NCBI GenBank assembly: GCA_002435875.1
Contig: DIVN01000070.1
Location: 29,578-41,146, forward strand
Direction: 5' to 3'
Source: Anaerolineales bacterium UBA6131
Lineage (GTDB): Bacteria; Chloroflexota; Anaerolineae; UBA2200
Length of the DNA: 11,569 bases
Made by a program: the position numbers and the translations under genes. Positions 1 through 6,481 of the stretch are shown one piece after another. How positions within the stretch are numbered: position 1 is the stretch's first letter; every line of letters starts with the position of its first letter. The notes under the pieces are model-generated. The model did not search any database, was not told where the DNA came from, and saw nothing but the letters and a program-made list of their open reading frames with translations.

Positions 1-12
1 TGTGCGTACGCC

Positions 13-1389
13 ATGCATGCTGGACCTGCATCTCCCAACCGTATGGTGGCCCTACCAGGTCGAGTGAGCAGTGACAGGGTGCGGCCGTGGCTCACGCGCT
101 TGGCGAAGAGGAGCATCGCTCTGGAGCCATGGCTGATTCTAGCCGTTGCCCCGTTCCTGATGTTCCCCTCAGCCCGCTCTGTGTGGCTGTGGCCCCTGTT
201 GCTTCTCCCAAGGCTTGCCAGGTGGCTGGTGTGTGGCAGACCGAGCCGTCCTTCCATCATGGATTGGCCACTCTTGGTGCTGGCGCTGATGCTGCCAATC
301 AGTTGGTGGGCGGCGGTGGATCCTGCACGCAGCCTGGCCAAGATGTCAGGTGTGATCTTGGGACTGGCCGTGTGCTACGGACTAATCAACCACGTACGTA
401 CGTCCAGACATGTATGGCTGGCAACATTGGCACTCGCGGCGATCGGCCTGGCCGCCACCGGGCTGGCTCTGGCCGGCATGAGCCCACAAGGAAGACAGCC
501 TCTCAGTCTGCCACTGCTTGAGGAACTGGCAGAACATGTGAGCGCTCGGGCGTCCATAGTGGGAGGAGGATTCAATCCCAATGAGGTGGGAGGGACGCTA
601 TCGATCTTTGTGCCACTGGTTGCTGGACTATTGGCGGAAGTGCTGCAGAACGGCCAACAGCACACTTCCAACGTGGAAATATTACGCACTGCGGCCAGAC
701 GTCGAGAGGACCGCTGGCTGCTACTCACGTTTCTGTCAGTCACCATGCTCGTTATGCTGTTCACCCTTGTCCTGACCAGATCCCGCAGCGCCTTTCTAGG
801 TGTGAGCATCGGCTTGCTGAGCCTGGCCGGCCTGCGCAGGGACTGGCGCCCCATGCTCTTTGTGCTGGTGCTGGTAGTTATGATCTTGCGCGCTTCGGGG
901 GCCGAGGCGGCGAGCGCCTTCCTGGAAGTGGATAACGGCCGGCTGGAGATCTGGCGGCATAGCCTGTACATGATTCGCAACTTCTCATTCACTGGGGTAG
1001 GGCTAAACAACTTTGCAGTGACCATGAACAACCTTTTCCCGACATACGAGACACCGGCAGCCCGGATGCTTGCCCTGACCCATGCGCACAACATGTTTCT
1101 ACAGGTCGCGGCGGAGCTAGGAATACCCGGCCTGATAGCCTACATTGCCGCCCTGCTCGATGTCGGGATTGCCTGGTGGATGGCGCAGAAAGGCCAGCTT
1201 ACTGCACATCTCCGTCCAGTCAGCGCAGGGTTGCTGTGCAGCATGGTTGCCTTTCACGTATTTGGGTTGACGGACTGTCTTGCGCTAGGGGCAAAGCCAG
1301 GTGTTGCTATCTGGGCGATTTGGGGCCTCATGGCGGCTGTCGCGAACATGGCGATGCAGGAAGATGGGTTGAGAGCAAGAGAATTGTGA
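13..1389 (+). CDS. O-antigen ligase/polymerase-like membrane protein (Wzy_C family)
   Basis: Polytopic inner-membrane protein of the O-antigen ligase / Wzy-type polymerase superfamily. Such proteins join or polymerise lipid-linked glycans on the outer face of the membrane; the substrate cannot be read from sequence. About ten hydrophobic segments are visible (for example residues 38-68, 85-100, 112-126, 134-156, 193-210, 237-255, 259-273, 281-294, 366-390, 403-420). The family signature lies in the second half: a TRSR cluster at 255-258 just after a membrane segment, an extracytoplasmic loop with NGRLEIW at 308-314, and an HAHNxFLQ-AAELGxPG block at 357-373. Length (458) is normal for the family. 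The frame stays open to the window edge, so the true start may lie upstream; ATG 13 and ATG 43 are both possible and neither has a clear Shine-Dalgarno site. It could serve exopolysaccharide polymerisation rather than LPS, especially if the host has no outer-membrane LPS. The malY-like gene follows on the same strand after about 50 bases. Confidence 0.82.
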   Translation: MHAGPASPNRMVALPGRVSSDRVRPWLTRLAKRSIALEPWLILAVAPFLMFPSARSVWLWPLLLLPRLARWLVCGRPSRPSIMDWPLLVLALMLPISWWAAVDPARSLAKMSGVILGLAVCYGLINHVRTSRHVWLATLALAAIGLAATGLALAGMSPQGRQPLSLPLLEELAEHVSARASIVGGGFNPNEVGGTLSIFVPLVAGLLAEVLQNGQQHTSNVEILRTAARRREDRWLLLTFLSVTMLVMLFTLVLTRSRSAFLGVSIGLLSLAGLRRDWRPMLFVLVLVVMILRASGAEAASAFLEVDNGRLEIWRHSLYMIRNFSFTGVGLNNFAVTMNNLFPTYETPAARMLALTHAHNMFLQVAAELGIPGLIAYIAALLDVGIAWWMAQKGQLTAHLRPVSAGLLCSMVAFHVFGLTDCLALGAKPGVAIWAIWGLMAAVANMAMQEDGLRAREL

Positions 1390-1444
1390 GGGGCCATCTT
1401 TCCATGCATGAGGTGGTTAGCAAGTCTGACACGGGATGGACAAC

Positions 1445-2596
1445 ATGATCTACAATTGTGATCTCGTCATTGATCGTCATCACTCTGACAGTTCGAAGTG
1501 GCAACGGTATGGGGATGCGCTTCCCATGTGGGTGGCTGATATGGACTTTCGCTCAGCGGAGCCAATCATCGAAGCTCTTAGGCGAAGGGTCGAACACGGA
1601 GTCTTTGGATACCCCACCGAGTCGGAAGAATTCCGGCAGTTGATCATTGAGCGCATGGATTCGCTGTACGGCTGGAAAGTATCCCTGGAGGAGATAGTCT
1701 TCATAGCCGGTGTGGTCCCCGGCTTTAACATGGCCGCGCAGTCTTTCACAGTCCCCGGTGACGGCATCCTCATCCAGACCCCAGTGTACTATCCAATGCT
1801 GGCTGCCGTTGAAAATGCATCATGCCGGAGCGATGCGATGGAGCTCACCCGTGACGCCGATGGCTCCTACACAATCGACTTGGACCGATTCGAGCGCACC
1901 ATAACCCCCCGCACGAAGGTCTTTCTGCTGTGCAGCCCGCACAATCCGGTCGGACGCGTATTCCGCCGCAATGAGTTGGAGCGTATGGCTGAAATCTGCC
2001 TGCGCCACAAGGTGATCATCTGCTCTGACGAGATCCACTGTGACTTGTTGTTTGATGGACACCTGCACATTCCGATCGCCACGCTAAGCGCTGAGCTGGC
2101 CCAACAGACGATTACGCTGATGGCTCCCAGCAAGACTTACAACATTGCGGGTCTGCCCTGCGCCTATGCGATCGTGCCCAACAAAGAACTGCGTGACAGG
2201 TTCGTTGCGGCCAAGAAGGGGCTTGTCTCTTGGGTAGGCAGTATGGGCTACGCGGCAGCGATCGCTGCCTATCGCCATGCTCAGCCATGGCTCGACGCCG
2301 TGCTCTGCTATCTGCAGGCCAATCGCGACTACACGTACGAGTATGTGCAAAGACAGCTCGCTGGAGTCCACATGGGGCTGCCCGAAGGCACATACCTGGC
2401 CTGGTTCGATTGTCGCGAGCTGAGATTGCGAGAGTCTCCTCACGAGTTCTTTTTGCGCGAGGCTCGTGTAGCGATGAACGATGGTGCTGCATTCGGCAAA
2501 GGCGGAGAAGGCTTCGTGCGTTTCAACTTTGCGTGTCCCCGTTCACAGGTCACAGAGGCACTTCAGAGGATCGATGCTGCCTTGCAGCGCGTCTAG
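1445..2596 (+). CDS. MalY/PatB-type PLP-dependent cystathionine beta-lyase/aminotransferase
   Basis: Cytoplasmic fold-type I PLP enzyme of the MalY/PatB group, which cleaves C-S bonds of cystathionine or cysteine conjugates to a thiol, pyruvate and ammonia. Visible markers (numbered from ATG 1445): an N-terminus of the type xxxVIDR-x7-KW, MWVADMDF at 28-35, VFGYP near 53, TPVYYP around 112-117 for cofactor stacking, CSPHNPVG with the PLP-contacting Asn167, SDEIH with Asp195 that pairs with the pyridine nitrogen, SKTYNIAG with Schiff-base Lys230, and GFVRFNFACPRS with carboxylate-binding Arg359. All key residues are present and length (383) matches the family. I chose ATG 1445 because homologous N-termini begin there and a GGATGG stretch lies 5 bases upstream; ATG 1436 would add three residues. 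E. coli MalY also represses the maltose activator MalT, but nothing here shows that role. The gene sits about 50 bases after the Wzy_C-like gene and may share its transcript. Confident on family, unsure of the physiological substrate. Confidence 0.9.
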   Translation: MIYNCDLVIDRHHSDSSKWQRYGDALPMWVADMDFRSAEPIIEALRRRVEHGVFGYPTESEEFRQLIIERMDSLYGWKVSLEEIVFIAGVVPGFNMAAQSFTVPGDGILIQTPVYYPMLAAVENASCRSDAMELTRDADGSYTIDLDRFERTITPRTKVFLLCSPHNPVGRVFRRNELERMAEICLRHKVIICSDEIHCDLLFDGHLHIPIATLSAELAQQTITLMAPSKTYNIAGLPCAYAIVPNKELRDRFVAAKKGLVSWVGSMGYAAAIAAYRHAQPWLDAVLCYLQANRDYTYEYVQRQLAGVHMGLPEGTYLAWFDCRELRLRESPHEFFLREARVAMNDGAAFGKGGEGFVRFNFACPRSQVTEALQRIDAALQRV

Positions 2597-2653
2597 AAGG
2601 GCGGAACAAGCGGGGCGGCACGATATCGACTCAACTGCACTGCGAGTCGGTGT

Positions 2654-2682
2654 GAGCAGACCTTGCGCTTGAAGGTCGGCTC
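2654..2682 (+). terminator. stem-loop after the malY-like gene, possible terminator
   Basis: The arms GAGC-A-GACCTT and AAGGTC-G-GCTC pair over 10 bp with one A/G mismatch around the 7-base loop GCGCTTG. It begins 57 bases past the malY-like stop codon. Only two T residues follow the stem, so it is not a textbook intrinsic terminator; it may be a weak terminator or a 3'-end protecting hairpin. Confidence 0.4.
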
Positions 2683-2794
2683 TTAGGAATCGCGGCAGGA
2701 ACGGTGTTCACGAAGACCACGAGGGATTTAGGGCACCCGAGACCTAGCTTGGGTCAATACGGCGATTGTATCGGCAATAGAATCCCAGAGCGTA

Positions 2795-2819
2795 GGGGCC
2801 AAGGTAGTGCCCAGGCCCC
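2795..2819. repeat. GC-rich inverted repeat in the intergenic region
   Basis: GGGGCC at 2795-2800 and GGCCCC at 2814-2819 form a perfect 6-bp stem around a 13-base loop; two further pairs are possible after a mismatch (G2792-C2822, T2793-A2821). No T-run follows on either strand, so it is not an obvious terminator. Its role is unknown; it may be part of a structured 3' end or of a small RNA. Confidence 0.35.
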
Positions 2820-2939
2820 CACTGTTTGGCAAGTAGTTACGTTCTGATTGGACCACCATCGTGGCCTATACGATCAGGGTACATGCTTGGCGGTCATCAG
2901 GAGGTTCCAAGACTACCAGGCAATCAACCGTGCTTTCCC

Positions 2940-2963
2940 GGCTGTCACACGTTGTGGCTGTCA
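2940..2963. promoter_or_regulatory. tandem GGCTGTCA direct repeat, possible activator or operator site
   Basis: GGCTGTCA occurs at 2940-2947 and again at 2956-2963, a 16-bp period. Between and overlapping them lies a small inverted repeat, CACA-CGT-TGTG, at 2946-2956. The block ends 26 bases before the -35 box of the transporter promoter, a position used by activators in bacteria. The binding-site role is inferred from spacing and repetition only. Confidence 0.3.
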
Positions 2964-2989
2964 GGTGGTCAGAACAGAGGGATGGCGAT

Positions 2990-3018
2990 TTGACAAGCGC
3001 AGGTTTTCGAGGTATAAA
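2990..3018 (+). promoter_or_regulatory. sigma-70-type promoter of the transporter operon
   Basis: A perfect TTGACA at 2990-2995 is followed after exactly 17 bases by TATAAA at 3013-3018, one base off the TATAAT consensus. Expected start of transcription is near 3025, giving a leader of roughly 150 nt before the first permease ATG at 3172. It is the best promoter match upstream of the operon and points the right way. Confidence 0.65.
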
Positions 3019-3073
3019 CCCCGCATATTGTGTGCAGCCTTCCAAAAGGTGCGACTTGCTCGACGGCGACATG

Positions 3074-3087
3074 CGGTGCACTCACCG
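3074..3087 (+). repeat. leader hairpin 1 (CGGTG/CACCG)
   Basis: CGGTG, loop CACT, then CACCG: a perfect 5-bp stem with a 4-base loop inside the predicted leader of the transporter operon. No T-run follows, so it is not a terminator by itself. Confidence 0.3.
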
Positions 3088-3104
3088 AGCTGCCAATCGA
3101 TTCT

Positions 3105-3130
3105 CCCCTCACGGGATGGGTGTCGAGGGG
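3105..3130 (+). repeat. leader hairpin 2 (CCCCTC/GAGGGG)
   Basis: CCCCTC at 3105-3110 pairs with GAGGGG at 3125-3130 over a 14-base loop; an alternative fold extends it with CAC (3110-3112) and GTG (3120-3122). It lies just upstream of the second TATAAT and about 27 bases before the ribosome binding site of the first permease. It may shape translation or transcript stability; this is inference. Confidence 0.3.
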
Positions 3131-3138
3131 GACCAATG

Positions 3139-3144
3139 TATAAT
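3139..3144 (+). promoter_or_regulatory. second -10-like element (TATAAT)
   Basis: A perfect TATAAT lies 27 bases before the first permease start. No acceptable -35 sequence is found 16-18 bases upstream (the region reads GATGGGTG) and the adjacent TG is one base too close for a standard extended -10. It could be a secondary start giving a very short leader, or chance. Confidence 0.25.
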
Positions 3145-3171
3145 GTATAGGGAAGCGAGGAGCCTGCGACG

Positions 3172-4122
3172 ATGACCGGTGACCTCCAACGCACTTCGGA
3201 CCAGCCCAAGAATCTCTCAGTGCCTTCTGGAGCGACGTCCCCAGGTTGGCGCCGCCACCTCAAAGAGCGGTTGACCTTTCTTGCCTTTATCGCACCAAAC
3301 TTTATCCTTTTCACCATTTTCACCTTCTGGCCCATCTTCTTCACCGCGTATCTCAGCCTGACCGACTGGAACATGATCCGCCTGACCAGAAAGATGGTGG
3401 GCCTGCAGAACTATCAACAGCTTTTTGCTACCCCCTTGTTCTACAAGGTCGTCGGCATCACCCTGCTGTTTGCCTTCACCACCGTGGTAATTCGCATGGC
3501 CATATCCTTGTTCCTGGCCATGTTGTTGAACCAGAAGATCCCTGGTCGCAGCCTGTTCCGTGGGATCATCTTCTCCCCTCATGTCACCACGACTGCGGCA
3601 GCTGCCATGGTTTGGGTGTTTGTCTTTGACTCAAACTTTGGTTTGCTCAAATGGTTCCTGGACATCTTTAACATACGCTCTCCCAAGTGGTTGAGTGACC
3701 CCAAATGGGCAATCTGGGCCGTCATCATAGTCGCCATCTGGAAGACGATCGGTTTCTCCACCGTAGTGTACCTTGCTGGGCTGCAATCGGTGGACAAGGA
3801 ACTGCAGGAAGCCGCACTTGTAGATGGCGCCAACGCCTGGCACGTCTTCCGGCATGTCACCCTGCCCCTCCTATCGCCAGTCACCTTCTTCCTGATGGTT
3901 ACGGGGATCATTGGCGCCCTGCAGACCTTTGACATCGTCTCAGTGATGACCGGCGGTGGACCGCTGGAATCCACGAAAACCTACGTCTTCTATCTGTATG
4001 AGACCGCCTTCCAGCAGTTCCGAGCTGGCTACGCATCCGCCTTGGCGATGGTATTCTTTGTGGTGATCATGGCCGTCACCTTGTTCCAGACACGCATGGC
4101 TCGCCGCTGGGTACACTACTAG
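3172..4122 (+). CDS. ABC importer permease, sugar type (UgpA/MalF-like)
   Basis: One of the two membrane subunits of a carbohydrate-type ABC importer (COG1175 class, as UgpA or MalF of the minimal 6-helix form). Six membrane segments can be placed at about 36-62, 93-118, 128-151, 180-203, 233-252 and 287-308. The EAA loop that docks on the ATPase is intact: EAALVDGA at 213-220 followed by the typical RHVTLPLLSP at 227-236. The MTGGGP motif at 259-264, common to this subfamily, is also present. Length (316) is normal. The ATG at 3172 has a GAGGAG Shine-Dalgarno at 3157-3162, 9 bases upstream. It is the first gene of a four-gene operon and is followed after 38 bases by the partner permease. No ATPase gene is in the operon, as is common for this family where one MsmK/UgpC-type ATPase serves several importers. 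The transported solute cannot be told from this subunit. Confidence 0.93.
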   Translation: MTGDLQRTSDQPKNLSVPSGATSPGWRRHLKERLTFLAFIAPNFILFTIFTFWPIFFTAYLSLTDWNMIRLTRKMVGLQNYQQLFATPLFYKVVGITLLFAFTTVVIRMAISLFLAMLLNQKIPGRSLFRGIIFSPHVTTTAAAAMVWVFVFDSNFGLLKWFLDIFNIRSPKWLSDPKWAIWAVIIVAIWKTIGFSTVVYLAGLQSVDKELQEAALVDGANAWHVFRHVTLPLLSPVTFFLMVTGIIGALQTFDIVSVMTGGGPLESTKTYVFYLYETAFQQFRAGYASALAMVFFVVIMAVTLFQTRMARRWVHY

Positions 4123-4145
4123 CCCGCGCCTTGCCACGATATCCC

Positions 4146-4152
4146 AAGGGAG
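4146..4152 (+). promoter_or_regulatory. Shine-Dalgarno site deciding the start of permease 2
   Basis: AAGGGAG ends 8 bases before ATG 4161. The same frame could begin at TTG 4131, but that start has no such site and would add ten residues lacking family character, so ATG 4161 is chosen. Confidence 0.65.
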
Positions 4153-4160
4153 CATCAAGT

Positions 4161-5030
4161 ATGACAATCAATCCCCAGCATCAGGCTCTCATCCGGCAAC
4201 GCAACATACGCAAGGTCCTGCAGGCTGTGCCAGTCTATATTCTGCTGGTGCTTGCCTCGGTAGTTATTGGCGCACCTTTCTTCTGGATGATCACCACGGC
4301 CCTCAAGCCATTTGCGGAAGTGGCCATCTATCCGCCCAAGTGGATCCCCAGCTACATCCGCTGGGAGAACTTTGTCGAGGCCTGGCAGTCAGCACCTTTT
4401 GCGCGTTTCTATGTGAATAGCGTCTTTGTCTCCGTAACCAGTACGATTCTTCAGGTCGGCATTGGGTTGTTCTCGGCCTATGCTTTTGCGCGCATCGAGT
4501 TTCCCAGAAAAGATGCGCTGTTCTTGCTTGTTCTGGCGACGATGATGATCCCAGGGCAGATGACCCTGATTCCCAACTATATCACGCTCTCCAAGCTGGG
4601 CTGGATCAACACCTACAAAGCCCTGATCATCCCCCACGCGGCCAACGCCTTCGGCACGTTTATGATGCGCGAGAACATCATGAGCTTGCCGGGCGAGCTG
4701 TTTGACGCCGCCAAGATTGACGGCGCTGGGCACTTGAGAACCCTGAAGGACTTGGTGATCCCTCTCACGCGGCCCATCCTGGGCACCCTGATCTTGCTCA
4801 ACTTCATCGGTCACTGGAATGCCTACCTCTGGCCGCTGATTGTGACCAATACCGCCAACATGCGCACCCTGCCCATTGGCCTGGTGTACATGCGCATGCA
4901 AGAGGGTGGCAGCATCTGGAACCTGATGATGGCCGCAACAATCTTTGTCACCGCACCGATTCTGCTGATCTTCATCTTTAACCAGAAGCAGCTCATCGAG
5001 GGTGTGACCCGCGGTGCGATCAAGGGATAG
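4161..5030 (+). CDS. ABC importer permease, sugar type (UgpE/MalG-like)
   Basis: Second membrane subunit of the importer (COG0395 class, as UgpE or MalG), forming a heterodimer with the preceding permease. With the ATG 4161 start it has 289 residues, the usual size. Six membrane segments lie at about 22-45, 85-110, 119-140, 150-166, 204-227 and 255-274. The EAA loop reads FDAAKIDGAG at 181-190 followed by LVIPLTRPILGT, as expected for ATPase docking. The TTALKP motif at 45-50 after helix 1 and the C-terminal FNQKQLIEGVTRGAIKG are both characteristic of this subfamily. It follows permease 1 by 38 bases and precedes the binding protein by 70 bases that contain a hairpin. Family assignment is firm; substrate is not. 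Confidence 0.93.
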   Translation: MTINPQHQALIRQRNIRKVLQAVPVYILLVLASVVIGAPFFWMITTALKPFAEVAIYPPKWIPSYIRWENFVEAWQSAPFARFYVNSVFVSVTSTILQVGIGLFSAYAFARIEFPRKDALFLLVLATMMIPGQMTLIPNYITLSKLGWINTYKALIIPHAANAFGTFMMRENIMSLPGELFDAAKIDGAGHLRTLKDLVIPLTRPILGTLILLNFIGHWNAYLWPLIVTNTANMRTLPIGLVYMRMQEGGSIWNLMMAATIFVTAPILLIFIFNQKQLIEGVTRGAIKG

Positions 5031-5031
5031 A

Positions 5032-5047
5032 AGGCGCCTGTGCGCCT
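5032..5047 (+). repeat. stem-loop between permease 2 and the binding protein
   Basis: AGGCGC, loop CTGT, then GCGCCT form a perfect 6-bp GC-rich hairpin beginning one base after the permease 2 stop codon. No T-run follows, so read-through is expected. Intergenic hairpins next to binding-protein genes can protect mRNA ends and allow unequal expression of binding protein and permeases; that role here is inference. Confidence 0.45.
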
Positions 5048-5086
5048 GCTGTTCAGTCCTAATCACGAGCGCGACAGACAGAATAC

Positions 5087-5096
5087 AGAGGAGGAA
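5087..5096 (+). promoter_or_regulatory. strong Shine-Dalgarno of the binding-protein gene
   Basis: AGAGGAGGAA contains the full AGGAGG core and ends 4 bases before ATG 5101 (AGGAGG itself ends 6 bases before it). It is the strongest ribosome site in the operon and fixes ATG 5101 as the start over the in-frame GTG at 5014, which overlaps permease 2 and would put a charged extension ahead of the signal peptide. Confidence 0.75.
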
Positions 5097-5100
5097 TCAG

Positions 5101-6477
5101 ATGAGAAAGTTCGTATTGGCCATGTTGACAGTGGCTCTGGTGGCCGGCCTTTTCGGCTGCGCGAGCCCCCAGCCAACACCCACATCGGCGCCGGCCCCAA
5201 CCGCGGCGCCTGGCGTGCAGCCCACCGTGGCTCCGCCCACAGCGGTGCCGCCGACCGCCGTGCCGCCGACCGCGGCCCCCAAAGAGAAGACCAAGATCGT
5301 CTATTGGCGATCCCTGGCCTCTTTCCGCGGCGAGGCCCAGGATGAGCTCGGCCGGCAGTTCAACGCTTCGCAGGATGAGGTCGAAGTTGAGGTACAGTTC
5401 CAGGGCGCCTACAGCGAGCTGGAGCAAAAGTTCCTGGCAGGCATCGCTGCCCGGCAGGTGCCAGATGTAGTCATGCTCTGCGATACCTGCTTCCCGCAGT
5501 TCGCTCGCTCGGGCGCTTTGCTGGATATTCAGCCCTTAATCGATGGTCCCGACGGCATGGACACGAGCGAGTTCTTCGGCACCCTGTTCAAGGCCGGCAA
5601 CGTGGATGGTGTACAGTATTGGGTGCCTTTCGCCACCAGCACACCCATCATGATGTACAACCCGGACATGTTTGCCAAGGCAGGCCTGTCTGGACCGCCC
5701 AAGACTTGGGACGAGTTCTTTGAATATGCCAAGAAGCTGACAATCAAAGAAGGCAATGACATCAAGCAGTACGGCTGCTCTAGCGGCACTATCGGCTGGC
5801 AGTGGCAGAGTCAAGTCTGGTCGCAGGGTGGACAGCTCTCCGACGAGAACTTTAACACCTTCATCGACAGCCCCGTGTGGATCGAGGAGCTCAGCAAGTG
5901 GCGCAAGGCCACGAACGTGGACAAGTCCATCGTCTTCCCGAGCTCCGCCGAGGGCGGCTCGCTTGGCTACTTTAGCAATGGCCTTGCTGCCATGCTCTTC
6001 ACCAGTACCGCCAACGTCAGCCAGGTTGTTTCCCAGGCCCAGGGCTTCAAGCCCATGTCGGCTTTTATGCCCGGTGGCAAAGCAGGGTTGATCGTTCCTT
6101 CAGGAGGATCTGGACTGGCTATCCCGGCGCTGGCACCCAAGGAGACCAACGCTGCGGCCTGGAAGTTCATCAAGTTCATGGTCTCGCCCGAGAGCAATGC
6201 CTACTTCTCCAAGATGACCGGCTACATGCCCATGACCGCAGGCACGGTCAAAGCCATGGAGGCATTCCTCAACGAGCACCCTGAGCAGAAAGTCTCGATC
6301 GACCAGATGGCCTATGCGCGTGGGCAGTCTGAGTTGAACGCATCGGGACGTGGGAACTCCGAGATCCAGAAGATCTATGAGCGCATTCTGATCGGCAATG
6401 AGGATCCGGCGGTCCTTCTGCCTGAAGCGCAGAAGCTCATCCAGCAGATCTTTGTCGAAGATGGACTGAAAAAGTAG
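5101..6477 (+). CDS. ABC importer substrate-binding lipoprotein (UgpB-like, SBP family 1)
   Basis: Extracellular solute-binding protein of the importer, predicted to be a membrane-anchored lipoprotein. Residues 1-20 form a lipoprotein signal: MRK, a hydrophobic stretch, then LFGC with Cys20 as the lipidated residue. A flexible Pro/Thr/Ala linker spans 21-60 and includes PPTAV at 45-49 and 50-54 and PPTAA at 55-59; at DNA level GTGCCGCCGACCGC repeats with a 15-base period from 5245. The mature domain (about 64-458) shows the family hallmarks: PDVVML at 121-126, YNPDMFAKAGL followed by PPKTWDEFFEYAKKLT near 186-214, NGLAAMLFTS around 293-302, AAWKFIKFM with SPESNAYFSKMTGYMPMT at 351-379. The overall pattern is closest to UgpB-type proteins (glycerol-3-phosphate, oligosaccharide). 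An unusual CDTC pair sits at 127-130. The gene comes after the permeases, whereas binding-protein genes usually come first. The hydrolase gene starts 4 bases after its stop. Confidence 0.93.
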   Translation: MRKFVLAMLTVALVAGLFGCASPQPTPTSAPAPTAAPGVQPTVAPPTAVPPTAVPPTAAPKEKTKIVYWRSLASFRGEAQDELGRQFNASQDEVEVEVQFQGAYSELEQKFLAGIAARQVPDVVMLCDTCFPQFARSGALLDIQPLIDGPDGMDTSEFFGTLFKAGNVDGVQYWVPFATSTPIMMYNPDMFAKAGLSGPPKTWDEFFEYAKKLTIKEGNDIKQYGCSSGTIGWQWQSQVWSQGGQLSDENFNTFIDSPVWIEELSKWRKATNVDKSIVFPSSAEGGSLGYFSNGLAAMLFTSTANVSQVVSQAQGFKPMSAFMPGGKAGLIVPSGGSGLAIPALAPKETNAAAWKFIKFMVSPESNAYFSKMTGYMPMTAGTVKAMEAFLNEHPEQKVSIDQMAYARGQSELNASGRGNSEIQKIYERILIGNEDPAVLLPEAQKLIQQIFVEDGLKK

Positions 6478-6481
6478 CACC

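Larger units (their letters stand above)
2597..3171. other. 575-base intergenic region with hairpins, promoter and structured leader
   Basis: No credible gene lies here; the short open frames on both strands have no recognisable protein features and overlap the promoter elements. In order it holds: the stem-loop at 2654-2682, a small hairpin GACCT-AGCTT-GGGTC at 2741-2755, a GGGGCC/GGCCCC hairpin at 2795-2819, an 8-bp direct repeat GGCTGTCA at 2940-2947 and 2956-2963, a near-consensus sigma-70 promoter at 2990-3018, two leader hairpins (3074-3087 and 3105-3130) and a second TATAAT at 3139-3144. It separates the Wzy_C/malY-like pair from the transporter operon and is the likely control region of the latter. 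Nothing recognisable was seen in 2820-2935. Confidence 0.7.

Noticed and set aside
375..1094. Long - strand open frame opposite the Wzy_C-like gene
   Set aside because: It is Arg/Ser/Thr-rich with no motif and is the antisense shadow of a gene with clear family signatures.
2848..3175. Overlapping + strand open frames of about 100 codons in the intergenic region
   Set aside because: They run through the promoter and leader elements, have basic, cysteine-rich or repetitive compositions with no recognisable domain, and lack good ribosome sites.
4389..5066. 225-codon - strand open frame across permease 2
   Set aside because: His/Gln/Asp-rich composition typical of a reverse-frame shadow; the + strand protein has intact EAA and C-terminal motifs.
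5014..5100. GTG 5014 as start of the binding protein
   Set aside because: It overlaps permease 2 and puts a charged extension in front of a good lipoprotein signal; ATG 5101 has the AGGAGG site.
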